A DNA stretch of 64,000 bases from Azospirillum ramasamyi. Its GTDB lineage: Bacteria > Pseudomonadota > Alphaproteobacteria > Azospirillales > Azospirillaceae. Position 1 is the stretch's first letter; the number at the start of each line of letters is the position of its first letter. This document shows, in pieces, positions 1 through 8,178 of this stretch. Location of the stretch: NCBI RefSeq assembly GCF_003233655.1, contig NZ_CP029829.1:2056978-2120977 (forward strand), read 5' to 3'. A program made the position numbers and the translations under genes. The notes under the pieces are model-generated. The model searched no databases. It saw only the letters and a program-made list of their open reading frames with translations, and was not told where the DNA came from.

Positions 1-304
1 CCGTCATGCCGCACGCCTTTTTCCGGTCCGCCAGATGTTCTGGAAAGAACGGTAAGGCGGTACAAAATAGGGGTAAGGGCCGGCACCATATAATCGATAA
101 CGACCGGAAGGCACGTCAAATCTCATGACTTGGCGGCCAGGGTCTCAACCTTGGAGCGGCTTTCGGACCCGGCGCCGTTCCTGGACGCCCAGGCATCCGA
201 TATTGCTGCAGCTGCGATAAAAGAGCGCAGGCGGAGCAAAGAAGCCCCGCCCGCATCATGTTCACAACCAATAATGTACGGTGCCCCGGTGCGGGTGGCG
301 TCCC
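1..304. other. Intergenic stretch, no gene seen
   Basis: This is the 3' flank of the fah-hmgA operon. No convincing reading frame was found on either strand; short open frames here lack a ribosome-binding site and resemble no family. It contains one terminator-like hairpin (listed separately) and an A/T-richer patch around 60-110. Confidence 0.5.
218..254 (-). terminator. Putative intrinsic terminator of fah-hmgA
   Basis: Read on the minus strand, an 11-bp stem (244-254 with 227-237, two G-U pairs, 6-nt loop) is followed after a few bases by a short U-run at 223-217. It lies 50 bp past the fah stop codon, where an operon terminator is expected. Confidence 0.55.
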
Positions 305-1321
305 TTACGGCCCCTCGTACCGCACCACCTGCTGGTCGATGGCGCCGAACACGCTGGCGCCGGACTCGTCGAACAGCTCGATCCGCACGCGGTCGCCGAA
401 GCGCATGAAGGGGGTCTTCGGCGCACCATGCTCGATGGTTTCGATCATCCGCAGCTCCGCAAGGCAGGAATAGCCGACGCCGCCGGCGCTGACCGGCTTG
501 CCGGGTCCGCCGTCCAGCTTGTTCGACACCGTGCCCGACCCGACGATGCTGCCGGCCGCCAGATGGCGGGTCTTGGCGGCATGGGCGATCAGCGTCGGGA
601 AATCGAAGGTCATATCGACCCCGGCATTCGGGCAGCCGAAGGGCTCGCCGTTCAGCGTCGTCACCAGCGGACGGTGCAGCTTGCCGCCGTCCCAGGCGTC
701 GCCCAGCTCGTCCGGCGTCACCGCGACGGGGGAGAAACTGGAGGCCGGCTTGGACTGGAAGAAGCCGAAGCCCTTGCCCAGCTCCGCCGGGATCAGGTTG
801 CGCAAGGATACGTCGTTGACCAGCATCAGCAGCCGGATCTGTCCGCGCGCCGCCTCGGCCGAGACGCCCATCGGCACGTCGCCGGTGATGGCGGCGATCT
901 CCGCCTCGAAATCGATGCCCCAGGCCTCGGTCGCCGCCGGGATCGGGTCGGTCGGCGCCAGGAAGCTGTCGGAACAGCCCTGATACATCAGCGGGTCGGT
1001 CCAGAAGCTGGGCGGCATCTCCGCCCCGCGAGCCTTGCGCACCAGCTCAACATGGTTGACGTAGGCCGAGCCGTCCGCCCATTGATAGGCGCGCGGCAGC
1101 GGCGAGGCCGCCTCGGCCGGGTCGAAGGGCCGGCCCGATGCCGGATCGGCGTTCAGCGCGCGATAGGCCTCCTCCAGCTTGGGCGCCAGCGCCGACCAGT
1201 CGTCCAGCGCCGCCTGCAAGGTCTTCGCGATTTCCGGCACCGGCGTCGCGCGGGTCAGGTCGCGCGACACCACGACCAGGGTGCCGTCGCGCCCGCCCGC
1301 CTTCAAACTTGCCAGCTTCAT
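305..1321 (-). CDS. Fumarylacetoacetate hydrolase family protein
   Basis: 338 aa. In the homogentisate pathway this family cleaves fumarylacetoacetate to fumarate and acetoacetate in the cytoplasm. The C-terminal FAH fold is evident: the metal-site acidic residues fit E139 and E141 (IDFEAE) and D170 (LVND), with a conserved FFQSKP stretch near 187-192 and GTVSNK near 263-268. The N-terminal ~100 residues match the extended two-domain fah form. A purine-rich AAGGGAAGAG precedes the ATG. The gene follows hmgA by 49 nt and is surely co-transcribed with it. Related FAH-family enzymes act on other 2-keto or acylpyruvate substrates, but the hmgA partner makes fumarylacetoacetate hydrolysis the likely role. 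Confidence 0.88.
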   Translation of the reverse strand: MKLASLKAGGRDGTLVVVSRDLTRATPVPEIAKTLQAALDDWSALAPKLEEAYRALNADPASGRPFDPAEAASPLPRAYQWADGSAYVNHVELVRKARGAEMPPSFWTDPLMYQGCSDSFLAPTDPIPAATEAWGIDFEAEIAAITGDVPMGVSAEAARGQIRLLMLVNDVSLRNLIPAELGKGFGFFQSKPASSFSPVAVTPDELGDAWDGGKLHRPLVTTLNGEPFGCPNAGVDMTFDFPTLIAHAAKTRHLAAGSIVGSGTVSNKLDGGPGKPVSAGGVGYSCLAELRMIETIEHGAPKTPFMRFGDRVRIELFDESGASVFGAIDQQVVRYEGP

Positions 1322-1370
1322 TCGTCTCTTCCCTTCCTGAAATATCAGCCTGCGGCGGCCTTATGGCCGC

Positions 1371-2507
1371 TCATTTCGCTTTCCAGCTGTCGGCGTAGCC
1401 GCCCCATTCGACGCCCTCCATCGCCGGGTAGACGTCCAGCGGGTCGCGGGTGTCGATCATCACCGCCACCTCGTCGGTCTCCTTGCGCTCGAATTTCTGC
1501 GCCACCTCGTAGGCCTTCGGATGCGGCCCGTGCGGGAAGCCCGAGGGGTGATAAGTCACCATGCCGGGGTGGATGTTGTCGCGCGAGAAGAACTGGCCGC
1601 GGTGATAGAACAGCACCTCGTCGTAATCCTCGTTGGAGTGGTAATAGGGCAGCTTCAGCGCCTCCGGATCCGACTCGATGGGCCGCGGCACGAAGGTGCA
1701 GACGACGAAGCCGTTGGCGATCCAGGTGCTGTGCGCCGAGGGCGGCAGGTGGTAGCGGTGGCTCATCAGCGGCCGGATATCGCGCCAGTTCAGCCGCACC
1801 GGCGCCAGATCGCCGTGCCAGCCCACCGCGTCCAGCGGGTTGAACGGATAGGTCATGGCGCAGATCCGATTGCGCTTCTTCACCCGGACCAGCGTTTCGC
1901 GCTCGTGCTTCTGCGCCTGGAAGGCATCGTCCAGGGCCGGGACGTCCAGCACCGCCGGGTCGAAGATGGCGTGGGTGCCGACCAGCCCCTTGTGCGGCAG
2001 CTTGTAGGCGTCGCCCGTGGCCTCCACCATCAGCACCATCACCGCCTCGTCCGTCTCCAGCCGCCAGCTGGTGTTGCGCGGCAGCACGACATAGTCGCCC
2101 TCGCGCACCTCCAGATGGCCGTAGTCGCAGAACAGGTGGCCGCCGCCCTGGTGGAAGAACAGCAGGTCGTCGCCGTCGGCGTTGCGGACGAGATGGTCCA
2201 TCCTGCCCTTGAAGCGCCACAGCCGGACCTGGGTCGCCCCGTTGCCCATCAGGGCCGGCGCCTCCAGCGGGCAGCCCGGGATTTGGCCGGGCATCTGCTC
2301 CAGATGGTTCAGGTCGAAGGCGCGCGGGCGAAGCGGTCCGTCGAAGCTGGTCCAGCCGGTCGGCGGGTGGGCATGGTGCATCTGGGTTGCCGGGCCGAAG
2401 AAGCCCTCCCGCCCCATCTCGCGCTCGTAGGTGCCGGCGGGAAGCCGGACATGGGCCTGACGCGACGCGGTTCCCTCGACCCTTGGAAACGAAATCCAGT
2501 TCTTCAT
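1371..2507 (-). CDS. hmgA: Homogentisate 1,2-dioxygenase
   Basis: 378 aa. It opens the homogentisate ring to maleylacetoacetate using Fe(II) and O2. By alignment with the human enzyme's YYHxN...E and PHGPH motifs, the iron ligands are H290 (YYHSN), E297 (YDEVLF) and H326 (FPHGPH), all in the C-terminal cupin half. An HHAHPP motif sits at 44-49. It is shorter than the classical ~430-aa enzyme, like a common alphaproteobacterial subfamily. The ATG at 2507 was chosen over an upstream extension because GGGGGAAG sits just before it and the extension is low quality. It is divergent from the marR gene, with a palindromic operator between. No maleylacetoacetate isomerase is adjacent. Confidence 0.9.
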   Translation of the reverse strand: MKNWISFPRVEGTASRQAHVRLPAGTYEREMGREGFFGPATQMHHAHPPTGWTSFDGPLRPRAFDLNHLEQMPGQIPGCPLEAPALMGNGATQVRLWRFKGRMDHLVRNADGDDLLFFHQGGGHLFCDYGHLEVREGDYVVLPRNTSWRLETDEAVMVLMVEATGDAYKLPHKGLVGTHAIFDPAVLDVPALDDAFQAQKHERETLVRVKKRNRICAMTYPFNPLDAVGWHGDLAPVRLNWRDIRPLMSHRYHLPPSAHSTWIANGFVVCTFVPRPIESDPEALKLPYYHSNEDYDEVLFYHRGQFFSRDNIHPGMVTYHPSGFPHGPHPKAYEVAQKFERKETDEVAVMIDTRDPLDVYPAMEGVEWGGYADSWKAK

Positions 2508-2592
2508 GGCGCTTCCCCCCTCGCTATCATTGGGATGCCGCCGGCCGCTTCCGTATCGCGCGTCGGCAAGCTCGTTCCGTTGCCGCCATTTT

Positions 2593-2608
2593 AGTTTCGT
2601 TTGAAACT
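2593..2608. promoter_or_regulatory. Palindromic operator between hmgA and marR
   Basis: AGTTTC-N4-GAAACT is a perfect 6-bp inverted repeat in the 171-bp gap between the divergent hmgA and marR starts. A near copy lies at 4032-4049 (16 of the first 18 positions match). The symmetry and location suit a MarR dimer; binding by the adjacent MarR is inferred. Confidence 0.65.
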
Positions 2609-2678
2609 GTTGCAAGAGCCAAATTTCGGCGCAGGATGGGGGCACCCGCGCTCCCCCTTTACAGACGATGCGACGCCG

Positions 2679-3227
2679 ATGCCGCCTGCCCGCCGTTCCC
2701 GCACCGCCTCCACCCCCCCGCCGGCGTCCGGCCGGATGGACCTGCCGGCTCTGCATCTGACGCGCTTCCTGCCCTATCGGCTGTCGGTGCTGTCCAACAC
2801 GGTCAGCCACACGCTGGCCAAGCTCTACGACAAGCGGTTCGGCATCACGATCCCGGAATGGCGGATCATCGCCGTGCTGGGCGGCGGCGAGACGATGAGC
2901 GCCGGCGAGATCGCCCAGCGCACGGCGATGGACAAGGTCCAGGTGAGCCGCGCCATCGGCCGGATGCTCGACTCAGGGCTCATCCTGCGCGAATCGGGCG
3001 ACACCGACCGGCGCAAGGCCCTGCTCACCCTCACGCCCAAGGCGCTGGCGATCTATGCGGAGATCGTGCCGCTGGCCCTGACCTATGAGGCCGAAGTCAG
3101 CGACGCCCTGTCGATCGACGAGCGGGCGCAGCTCGACACGCTGCTGACCAAGCTGCAGGCCCGCGCCGACCAGCTGGCCGTCCGCCCGGCGCCGGTCGGG
3201 GCGCAGGCGGATAGGGCGGAACAATAA
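2679..3227 (+). CDS. MarR family transcriptional regulator
   Basis: 182 aa from the chosen ATG. It has a MarR winged helix-turn-helix: an N-terminal dimerisation helix (LTRFLPYRLSVLSNTVS), the recognition region TAMDKVQVSRAIGRMLDSGL, and the wing DTDRRKALLTLT, ending in a long dimerisation helix. A TTG at 2601 would extend the frame but lies inside the palindromic operator and has no Shine-Dalgarno sequence; ATG 2736 is another possible start. Its position divergent from hmgA and next to paaY suggests it senses an aromatic acid or a pathway intermediate and represses both divergent units. The ligand cannot be read from the sequence. Confidence 0.85.
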   Translation: MPPARRSRTASTPPPASGRMDLPALHLTRFLPYRLSVLSNTVSHTLAKLYDKRFGITIPEWRIIAVLGGGETMSAGEIAQRTAMDKVQVSRAIGRMLDSGLILRESGDTDRRKALLTLTPKALAIYAEIVPLALTYEAEVSDALSIDERAQLDTLLTKLQARADQLAVRPAPVGAQADRAEQ

Positions 3228-3255
3228 GGCGGACAGGCGTGGGGGAAGAGGCCGG

Positions 3256-3894
3256 TCAGCTTCCCTTCACCTTGTGCAGCGGCTGGCTGGTGCCGGCATC
3301 GACGCGGCCGCGGCCCGGCTCCTCCGCCTCCAGCGGCGCGCAGGCGACCATGGTGGCGAGCGAGCGGCGGGCCAGACGCTGATACTCGTCGGTTCCTTCC
3401 GACTTCCAGGCGATCTCGTCGGGGCGCAGCTCGCGCATCACCTTGGCCGGCAGGCCGGCGGCCAGCGTGCGCGGCGGCACGACGAAGCCGGCCTTGACGA
3501 AGGCCATGGCGGCGACGATGGATTCCTCGCCGATCTCCGCCCCGTCCATCACCACCACATTCATCCCGACCAGCGCGTTGCGGCGGACGATGCAGCCGTG
3601 CAGCACGGCGCCATGGCCGACATGCCCGTCCTCCTCGACGATGGCGTCATGGCCGGGGAAGGCATGGAGGGTGCAGTTGTCCTGCACGTTGCTGCCCCGC
3701 TGCAGCACGATCCGGCCGAAATCGCCGCGCAGGCTGGCGCAGGGGCCGACATAGCAGCCGGGGCCGACCACCACGTCACCGATCAGCACGGCGGAGGGAT
3801 GGACGAAGGCGGTCGGATCGATGACGGGAATCACCCCGTCGATGGCATAGACGGTGGGGCGCGGCAGTGTGGGCGTGATGGCGGGAGCGGTCAT
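3256..3894 (-). CDS. paaY: PaaY-like gamma-carbonic-anhydrase-fold protein
   Basis: 212 aa, a left-handed beta-helix hexapeptide-repeat protein of the gamma-carbonic anhydrase / PaaY group. The zinc histidines fit H77 (CTLHAF), H94 and H99 ([11 protein letters not shown]), with the typical RGDFGRI at about 56-62 and [13 protein letters not shown] after them. PaaY is a trimeric thioesterase of the phenylacetate pathway that hydrolyses stalled CoA intermediates. Length and the C-terminal tail ([11 protein letters not shown]) fit PaaY better than generic YrdA-type proteins. No other paa gene is nearby; it is placed between marR and the monooxygenase of the homogentisate island, facing its own copy of the operator. 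Confidence 0.8.
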   Translation of the reverse strand: MTAPAITPTLPRPTVYAIDGVIPVIDPTAFVHPSAVLIGDVVVGPGCYVGPCASLRGDFGRIVLQRGSNVQDNCTLHAFPGHDAIVEEDGHVGHGAVLHGCIVRRNALVGMNVVVMDGAEIGEESIVAAMAFVKAGFVVPPRTLAAGLPAKVMRELRPDEIAWKSEGTDEYQRLARRSLATMVACAPLEAEEPGRGRVDAGTSQPLHKVKGS

Positions 3895-4031
3895 GATCGG
3901 CGTTCCTCGGTGTCTCTATCCGGTCTTTTGCCGCAAGGCTACACCGCCGCACCCTGTACGCGATACCGATTTTCCGTCATAGTAGCTTTCTGCTGTATCG
4001 CTTCGACAACGCCCGCGTTGAAGGCTTGATT

Positions 4032-4049
4032 GGTATCATTTGAAACTGT
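4032..4049. promoter_or_regulatory. Second copy of the hmg operator
   Basis: GGTATCATTTGAAACTGT aligns with the hmgA/marR operator at 16 of 18 positions (2593-2610). The right half (TTTGAAACTGT) is identical and the left half is weaker. It lies in the 264-bp gap between the divergent paaY and monooxygenase genes. Confidence 0.55.
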
Positions 4050-4060
4050 ATCGTTGGCAA

Positions 4061-4086
4061 CCATAACGGTTCGCCATAACGGCTCG
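4061..4086. repeat. Tandem 13-bp repeat in the monooxygenase leader
   Basis: CCATAACGGTTCG (4061-4073) is followed directly by CCATAACGGCTCG (4074-4086), differing at one base. It sits between the operator copy at 4032 and the monooxygenase start at 4159, so it could be an activator or second-regulator site. No function is known to me. Confidence 0.6.
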
Positions 4087-4158
4087 TTAGAAGCCGGCGC
4101 GCCAACGCGCCAATCCATGCTTTTCGGCGATCATGGTTTCCGGGGGAGGAAACGCCCA

Positions 4159-5826
4159 ATGCACGCGACCTTCAGCTATCCGAAATACAGCTTCGTCCCA
4201 TCGGAGGAACAGCGCACCGGCAGCGTCCGGCGCCATCCGGTGGTGGTCATCGGCGCCGGCCCGGTCGGGTTGACCGCGGCGCTCGACTTCGCGCGCAAGG
4301 GCGTGCCGGTGGTGGTGCTCGACGCGGAGGACACCGTCAGCGTCGGCAGCCGCGCCGTCTGCTATGCCAAGCGCGCGCTGGAGGTGTGGGACCGGCTGGG
4401 CGTCGGCCAGCGCATGATCGACAAGGGCGTGGTGTGGAAGATCGGCAAGGTCTTCAACGGCGACCGCATGGTCTACCAGTTCGACCTGCTGCCGGAGCCG
4501 GACCACAAGATCCCGGCCTTCATCAACCTCCAGCAATATTACCTGGAGGATTTCCTGGTCACGCAGGCGCGCAAGAGCGGGCTGATCGACCTGCGCTGGC
4601 TCTCCCGCGTCATCTCCGCCAGGCAGGAGGCCGACCATGTCGTGCTTCAGGTCGAGACGCCCGACGGCGTCCATGCGGTGGAGGCCGATTGGGTGATCGC
4701 CTGCGACGGCGCCAAGTCGTCGGTGCGCAAGATGCTGGGGCTCGACTTCCAGGGCGAGGTGTTCAAGGACCGCTTCCTGATCGCCGACGTGGTGATGAAG
4801 GCCGATTTCCCGGCCGAGCGCTGGTTCTGGTTCGACCCGCCCTTCCACCGCAAGCAGTCGGCCCTGCTGCACATGCAGCCCGACAATGTCTGGCGCCTGG
4901 ATTTCCAGCTGGGCTGGGACGCCGACCCGGAGGAGGAGAAGAAGCCGGAGCGCGTCATTCCCCGCGTCCAGGCGATGCTGGGCGCCGACACCCCGTTCGA
5001 ACTGGAATGGGTGTCGGTCTACACCTTCCAATGCCGTAGGCTGGAACGGTTCCGCCATGGCCGCATCCTGTTCGCCGGCGATTCGGCGCATCAGGTCTCG
5101 CCCTTCGGTGCGCGCGGCGCCAACAGCGGCGTGCCCGACGCCGACAATCTGGTGTGGAAGCTGGCGCTGGTGCTGGAGGGCAAGGCGCCGGAGTCGCTGC
5201 TGGACAGCTACAGCGACGAACGGGTGGCGGCGGCCAAGGAGAACATCCTGAACTCCACCCGCTCCACCGACTTCATCACGCCCAAGAGCGAGATGAGCCG
5301 CGTCTTCCGCGACGCCGTGCTGGAACTGGCGGTCGACCAGCCCTTCGCCCGCTCGCTGGTCAATTCCGGCCGGCTGTCCACCCCGACCACCTACACCGAC
5401 AGCCCGCTGAACACGCCGGACGCCGACGCCTTCGCCGGCCGGATGGTGCCGGGGGCGCCGGCCACCGACGCGCCGGTGGAGCGCGACGGCCAGCCCGGCT
5501 GGCTGATGGAGGCGCTGGACGGCCGCTTCATCGTGCTCTACGCCGCCGCCGGCGACGATATGGGCGGGCCGGTCCCGGCCCAGGTGGCGGAGGCCCTGGA
5601 CGGTCTCGCCGCCGGGCCGCTGCCGCTCGCCTGGCATGCGGTGACCGACCGCCGCCGGGGCATCGCCGGGGAACTGGTGGACTGCGCCGGCCGCCTGCGC
5701 GAACGCTACGACCTGACGCCCGGCTGCGTCTATCTGATCCGCCCCGACCAGCACATCGCCGCCCGCTGGCGCCGCTTCGACGCCGCGGCCCTGTCCGCCG
5801 CGCTGGACCGCGCCACCGGCCGCTGA
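4159..5826 (+). CDS. FAD-dependent aromatic monooxygenase (MhpA/PHBH-like)
   Basis: 555 aa, a class A flavoprotein hydroxylase. The FAD-binding GAGPVG is at 32-37, the DG motif (ACDGAKSS) at 181-188, and the GD motif (FAGDSAHQVSPFGARG) near 305-320, followed by a thioredoxin-like C-terminal domain. The family hydroxylates phenolic substrates with NAD(P)H and O2. The ATG at 4159 has a strong GGGGGAGGAAA at 4142-4152. A DUF2783 gene follows 26 nt downstream in the same operon. Given hmgA and fah nearby, it may feed a 2,5-dihydroxylated ring (homogentisate or an analogue) into ring cleavage, but the substrate is inferred only from context. Confidence 0.85.
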   Translation: MHATFSYPKYSFVPSEEQRTGSVRRHPVVVIGAGPVGLTAALDFARKGVPVVVLDAEDTVSVGSRAVCYAKRALEVWDRLGVGQRMIDKGVVWKIGKVFNGDRMVYQFDLLPEPDHKIPAFINLQQYYLEDFLVTQARKSGLIDLRWLSRVISARQEADHVVLQVETPDGVHAVEADWVIACDGAKSSVRKMLGLDFQGEVFKDRFLIADVVMKADFPAERWFWFDPPFHRKQSALLHMQPDNVWRLDFQLGWDADPEEEKKPERVIPRVQAMLGADTPFELEWVSVYTFQCRRLERFRHGRILFAGDSAHQVSPFGARGANSGVPDADNLVWKLALVLEGKAPESLLDSYSDERVAAAKENILNSTRSTDFITPKSEMSRVFRDAVLELAVDQPFARSLVNSGRLSTPTTYTDSPLNTPDADAFAGRMVPGAPATDAPVERDGQPGWLMEALDGRFIVLYAAAGDDMGGPVPAQVAEALDGLAAGPLPLAWHAVTDRRRGIAGELVDCAGRLRERYDLTPGCVYLIRPDQHIAARWRRFDAAALSAALDRATGR

Positions 5827-5852
5827 CCCCCCGATTTCCCGGAGTTCCATCC

Positions 5853-6050
5853 ATGGCCGAACTGATGACCGAGCAGCGATTCGCCAGCCCGGACGACGTC
5901 TATCAACTGTTGATCGACAGCCACCGCGACCTGACCCCCGACCAGAGCACCCGCCTGAACGCCAAGCTGATCCTGCTGCTGGCCAACCACATCGGCGACG
6001 CGGAGGTGCTGGCCGAGGCGCTGCGGGTGGCGCGGCAGGGGGTGGAGTAG
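5853..6050 (+). CDS. DUF2783 domain small protein
   Basis: 65 aa. It is helical and acidic, with DDVYQLLIDSHRDLTPDQSTRLNAKLILLLANHIGD forming its core. I recognise it as the DUF2783 type, which is repeatedly found beside FAD-dependent monooxygenase genes. GGAG lies about 10 nt before the ATG, and the gene starts 26 nt after the monooxygenase stop, so the two are co-transcribed. Its role is unknown; a small accessory or stabilising subunit of the monooxygenase is a reasonable guess. Confidence 0.8.
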   Translation: MAELMTEQRFASPDDVYQLLIDSHRDLTPDQSTRLNAKLILLLANHIGDAEVLAEALRVARQGVE

Positions 6051-6167
6051 CGGATCGGGGTGGTGGGGGCCGGTCGCCCGCCGACGCTCCCCACCTCTCC
6101 ACTGACGCCAAGCCCAAGATGGCGTACAAAGGCGCGGTTCCCTTCCCTTGCGGAGACTGCGCCAGCC

Positions 6168-7550
6168 ATGACCCTGCGCCGCCTGATCGCCCTGCTGTTC
6201 CTGCTGTCGTGGTGCGGACCGGCGCTGGCCGAAGGGCTGGCGCAGACGCCGCTGTCGATCCCCGCGCGCTTCCCCGACGGCTCCTCCGCAACGTTGGAGG
6301 CGATGCTGCTGCGGCCGGACGGTCCCGGTCCCTACCCCATCGCGATCATCAGCCACGGCACCCCGCGCGACCCGGCGGAGCGGGCGCAGATGACGCCGTT
6401 GCGCTATCTGCCGGAAGCCCGTGAGTTCGCCCGGCGCGGCTGGGCGACGGTGGCGGTGATGCGGCGCGGCTATGGCGGTTCGGACGGCCCCTACAGCGAG
6501 ACGACCGGCGCCTGCAACAACCCCGACTACCTGCGCTCGGCCCGGCAGAGCGCCGAGGACCTGCGCCAGGCCGTCCGCTATGTGGCGGCCCAGCCCTATG
6601 CCGATCCCAATCGGGTCATCGCGGTGGGTGTATCGGCCGGCGGGCTCGCCAGCATCGCGCTCAGCGCCGATCCCCCGCCCGGCCTGCAGGCGGCGATCAG
6701 CTTCGCCGGCGGGCGCGGGTCCATCGCCGACCGCGAGGTCTGCCGGGAGGAGCGGCTGGTCGCCGCCTTCGGCACGCTGGGCCGCAGCTCCCGCGTTCCG
6801 ACCCTGTGGATCTATGCGGAGAACGACCTGTTCTTCGGCCCCGACCTCGCCCGCCGCCTGTGGGAGGCGTTCACCCATGAAGGCGGCCGGGGCGAGTTCA
6901 TCGCCGCGCCGCCGCACGGAAAGGACGGGCATTCCTTCTTCAGCGCCGCCATCCCGCAATGGACGCCGATGGTCGACGGGTTCCTGGCGCAGAACGGGCT
7001 GGTCCCGCGCAAGACGCCGATGGCACTGTCGCTGCCGGCGCTCCCGCCGCCGCCCGAGCTGTCCGCCGCCAACCGCGCCAAGTTTCCCGCCTATGTCGCG
7101 GCCGGCGGCAACAAGGCCTTCGCCGTGTCGTCCGACGGCGCCTTCGGCTGGAAATCCGGCCTGCGCAGCCTGGACGAGGCGCAGAAGGGCGCATTGGAAA
7201 ATTGCGCGGCCCACACCCGGAAGGGCTGCCGCATCGCCTATCTCAACGACAGCCCGGCCGGCGGTGCCGCCGCCGATAGCGAAGCCGCCGTCCCGGCGGA
7301 CCCGCCGCGCGGCACCCAAGTCAGGCTGGAGCCGCCGCCCGAACTGTCCGGCGCCAACCGGCCGAAATTCAGCGCCTATCTCGAAGCCGCCGGCCGCAAG
7401 GCCTTCGCGGTGTCGCGGGACGGCGCCTTCGGCTGGAAATCCGGCATGTCCAGCGAGGACGCCGCCCGCCGCGGCGCCCTGGACAATTGCGCCAAATACA
7501 CCCGCCACACCTGCTATGTCGTGATCGTCGACGACCGGCCGCTGCGCTGA
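6168..7550 (+). CDS. Secreted alpha/beta hydrolase with two C-terminal DUF4189-like repeats
   Basis: 460 aa. A signal peptide (MTLRRLIALLFLLSWCGPALA, ending near residue 22) precedes a dienelactone-hydrolase or dipeptidyl-peptidase-like fold: nucleophile S156 in GVSAGG, likely D220 (AENDLF) and H255 (KDGHSFF). The C-terminal ~170 residues hold two copies of a ~60-residue module (PELS-AN-KF-AY...KAFAVS-DGAFGWKSG...C...TC), each with paired cysteines, joined by a Pro/Ala linker. The modules resemble DUF4189-type repeats and may bind a ligand or cell-wall component. The ATG at 6168 is chosen because it begins a clean signal peptide. The substrate is unknown. Confidence 0.75.
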   Translation: MTLRRLIALLFLLSWCGPALAEGLAQTPLSIPARFPDGSSATLEAMLLRPDGPGPYPIAIISHGTPRDPAERAQMTPLRYLPEAREFARRGWATVAVMRRGYGGSDGPYSETTGACNNPDYLRSARQSAEDLRQAVRYVAAQPYADPNRVIAVGVSAGGLASIALSADPPPGLQAAISFAGGRGSIADREVCREERLVAAFGTLGRSSRVPTLWIYAENDLFFGPDLARRLWEAFTHEGGRGEFIAAPPHGKDGHSFFSAAIPQWTPMVDGFLAQNGLVPRKTPMALSLPALPPPPELSAANRAKFPAYVAAGGNKAFAVSSDGAFGWKSGLRSLDEAQKGALENCAAHTRKGCRIAYLNDSPAGGAAADSEAAVPADPPRGTQVRLEPPPELSGANRPKFSAYLEAAGRKAFAVSRDGAFGWKSGMSSEDAARRGALDNCAKYTRHTCYVVIVDDRPLR

Positions 7551-7574
7551 CGGGAAACGGCGGGCAAATCCACA

Positions 7575-7616
7575 ACGGAAAAGGCCCGTCCGGCATCCCG
7601 GACGGGCCTTTTCCGT
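7575..7616. terminator. Bidirectional intrinsic terminator
   Basis: A perfect 19-bp inverted repeat (7575-7593 with 7598-7616, 4-nt loop) has AAAA and TTTT tracts in the stem ends. It lies between the convergent hydrolase and infC genes and can serve both. Confidence 0.9.
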
Positions 7617-7627
7617 AACATCACGCT

Positions 7628-8164
7628 TCAGCGCGGAGCCAGCACCATGACCATCTGGCGGCCTTCGAGCTTCGGCATCTGCTCGACCTTCGCCAGTTCG
7701 TCCAGCTCGTCGCGGACGCGGACCAGCACATTCATACCCAGATCCTGGTGCGCCATTTCACGGCCGCGGAAGCGCATGGTCACCTTGACCTTGTCGCCTT
7801 CCTCGAGGAAACGGCGCGCCGAACGCATCTTCACGCCATAGTCGTTGTCATCGATGTTCGGCCGGAGCTTGATCTCCTTGACCTCGATGATCTTCTGCTT
7901 CTTGCGGGCCTCGTTCGCCTTCTTCTGCGCCTCGTACTTGAACTTGCCATAGTCGAGGATTTTACAGACAGGCGGTTCCGCCTGGGGAGCGACCTCGACC
8001 AGATCGAGGCCGGCATCCTCGGCGGCCAGCAAAGCATCGCGCAACGACACCACCCCGATCATCTCGCCGTCTGCACCGACGAGACGAACGGAACGAGCCG
8101 AGATCTCCCGGTTAACCCGCGGGCCATCGCGGGTCGGGGCGGCTTCGGACGGGATCCTGGCTAT
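7628..8164 (-). CDS. infC: Translation initiation factor IF-3
   Basis: 178 aa from an ATA start. IF-3 binds the 30S subunit and proofreads initiator tRNA and start codon. The two domains are clear: N-terminal [14 protein letters not shown]...GVVSLRDAL, the lysine-rich linker, and the C-terminal [21 protein letters not shown]...[11 protein letters not shown]. No ATG is available in frame upstream of the conserved domain. A GTG at 8191 has no Shine-Dalgarno sequence, whereas ATA at 8164-8162 has GGAGAAG 5 nt upstream and gives nearly the E. coli length (180 aa). infC in E. coli starts at AUU and is autoregulated through that codon. It follows thrS, as is usual, but rpmI-rplT are not next. Confidence 0.95.
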   Translation of the reverse strand: MARIPSEAAPTRDGPRVNREISARSVRLVGADGEMIGVVSLRDALLAAEDAGLDLVEVAPQAEPPVCKILDYGKFKYEAQKKANEARKKQKIIEVKEIKLRPNIDDNDYGVKMRSARRFLEEGDKVKVTMRFRGREMAHQDLGMNVLVRVRDELDELAKVEQMPKLEGRQMVMVLAPR

Positions 8165-8178
8165 GGACGCTTCTCCAT
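8161..8178 (-). promoter_or_regulatory. infC start region: Shine-Dalgarno and five-codon leader ORF overlapping the AUA start
   Basis: On the minus strand, GGAGAAG (8176-8170) precedes ATA (8164-8162). An ATG at 8178 opens a five-codon frame (M-E-K-R-P-stop) whose TAG (8163-8161) overlaps the ATA by two bases. This could couple leader translation to infC or be chance. A single-base indel relative to an ATG-started ancestor is another reading. Confidence 0.5.

Noticed and set aside
2601..2678. Upstream TTG start giving a longer MarR protein
   Set aside because: The TTG lies inside the palindromic operator, has no Shine-Dalgarno sequence, and the added residues are low-complexity.
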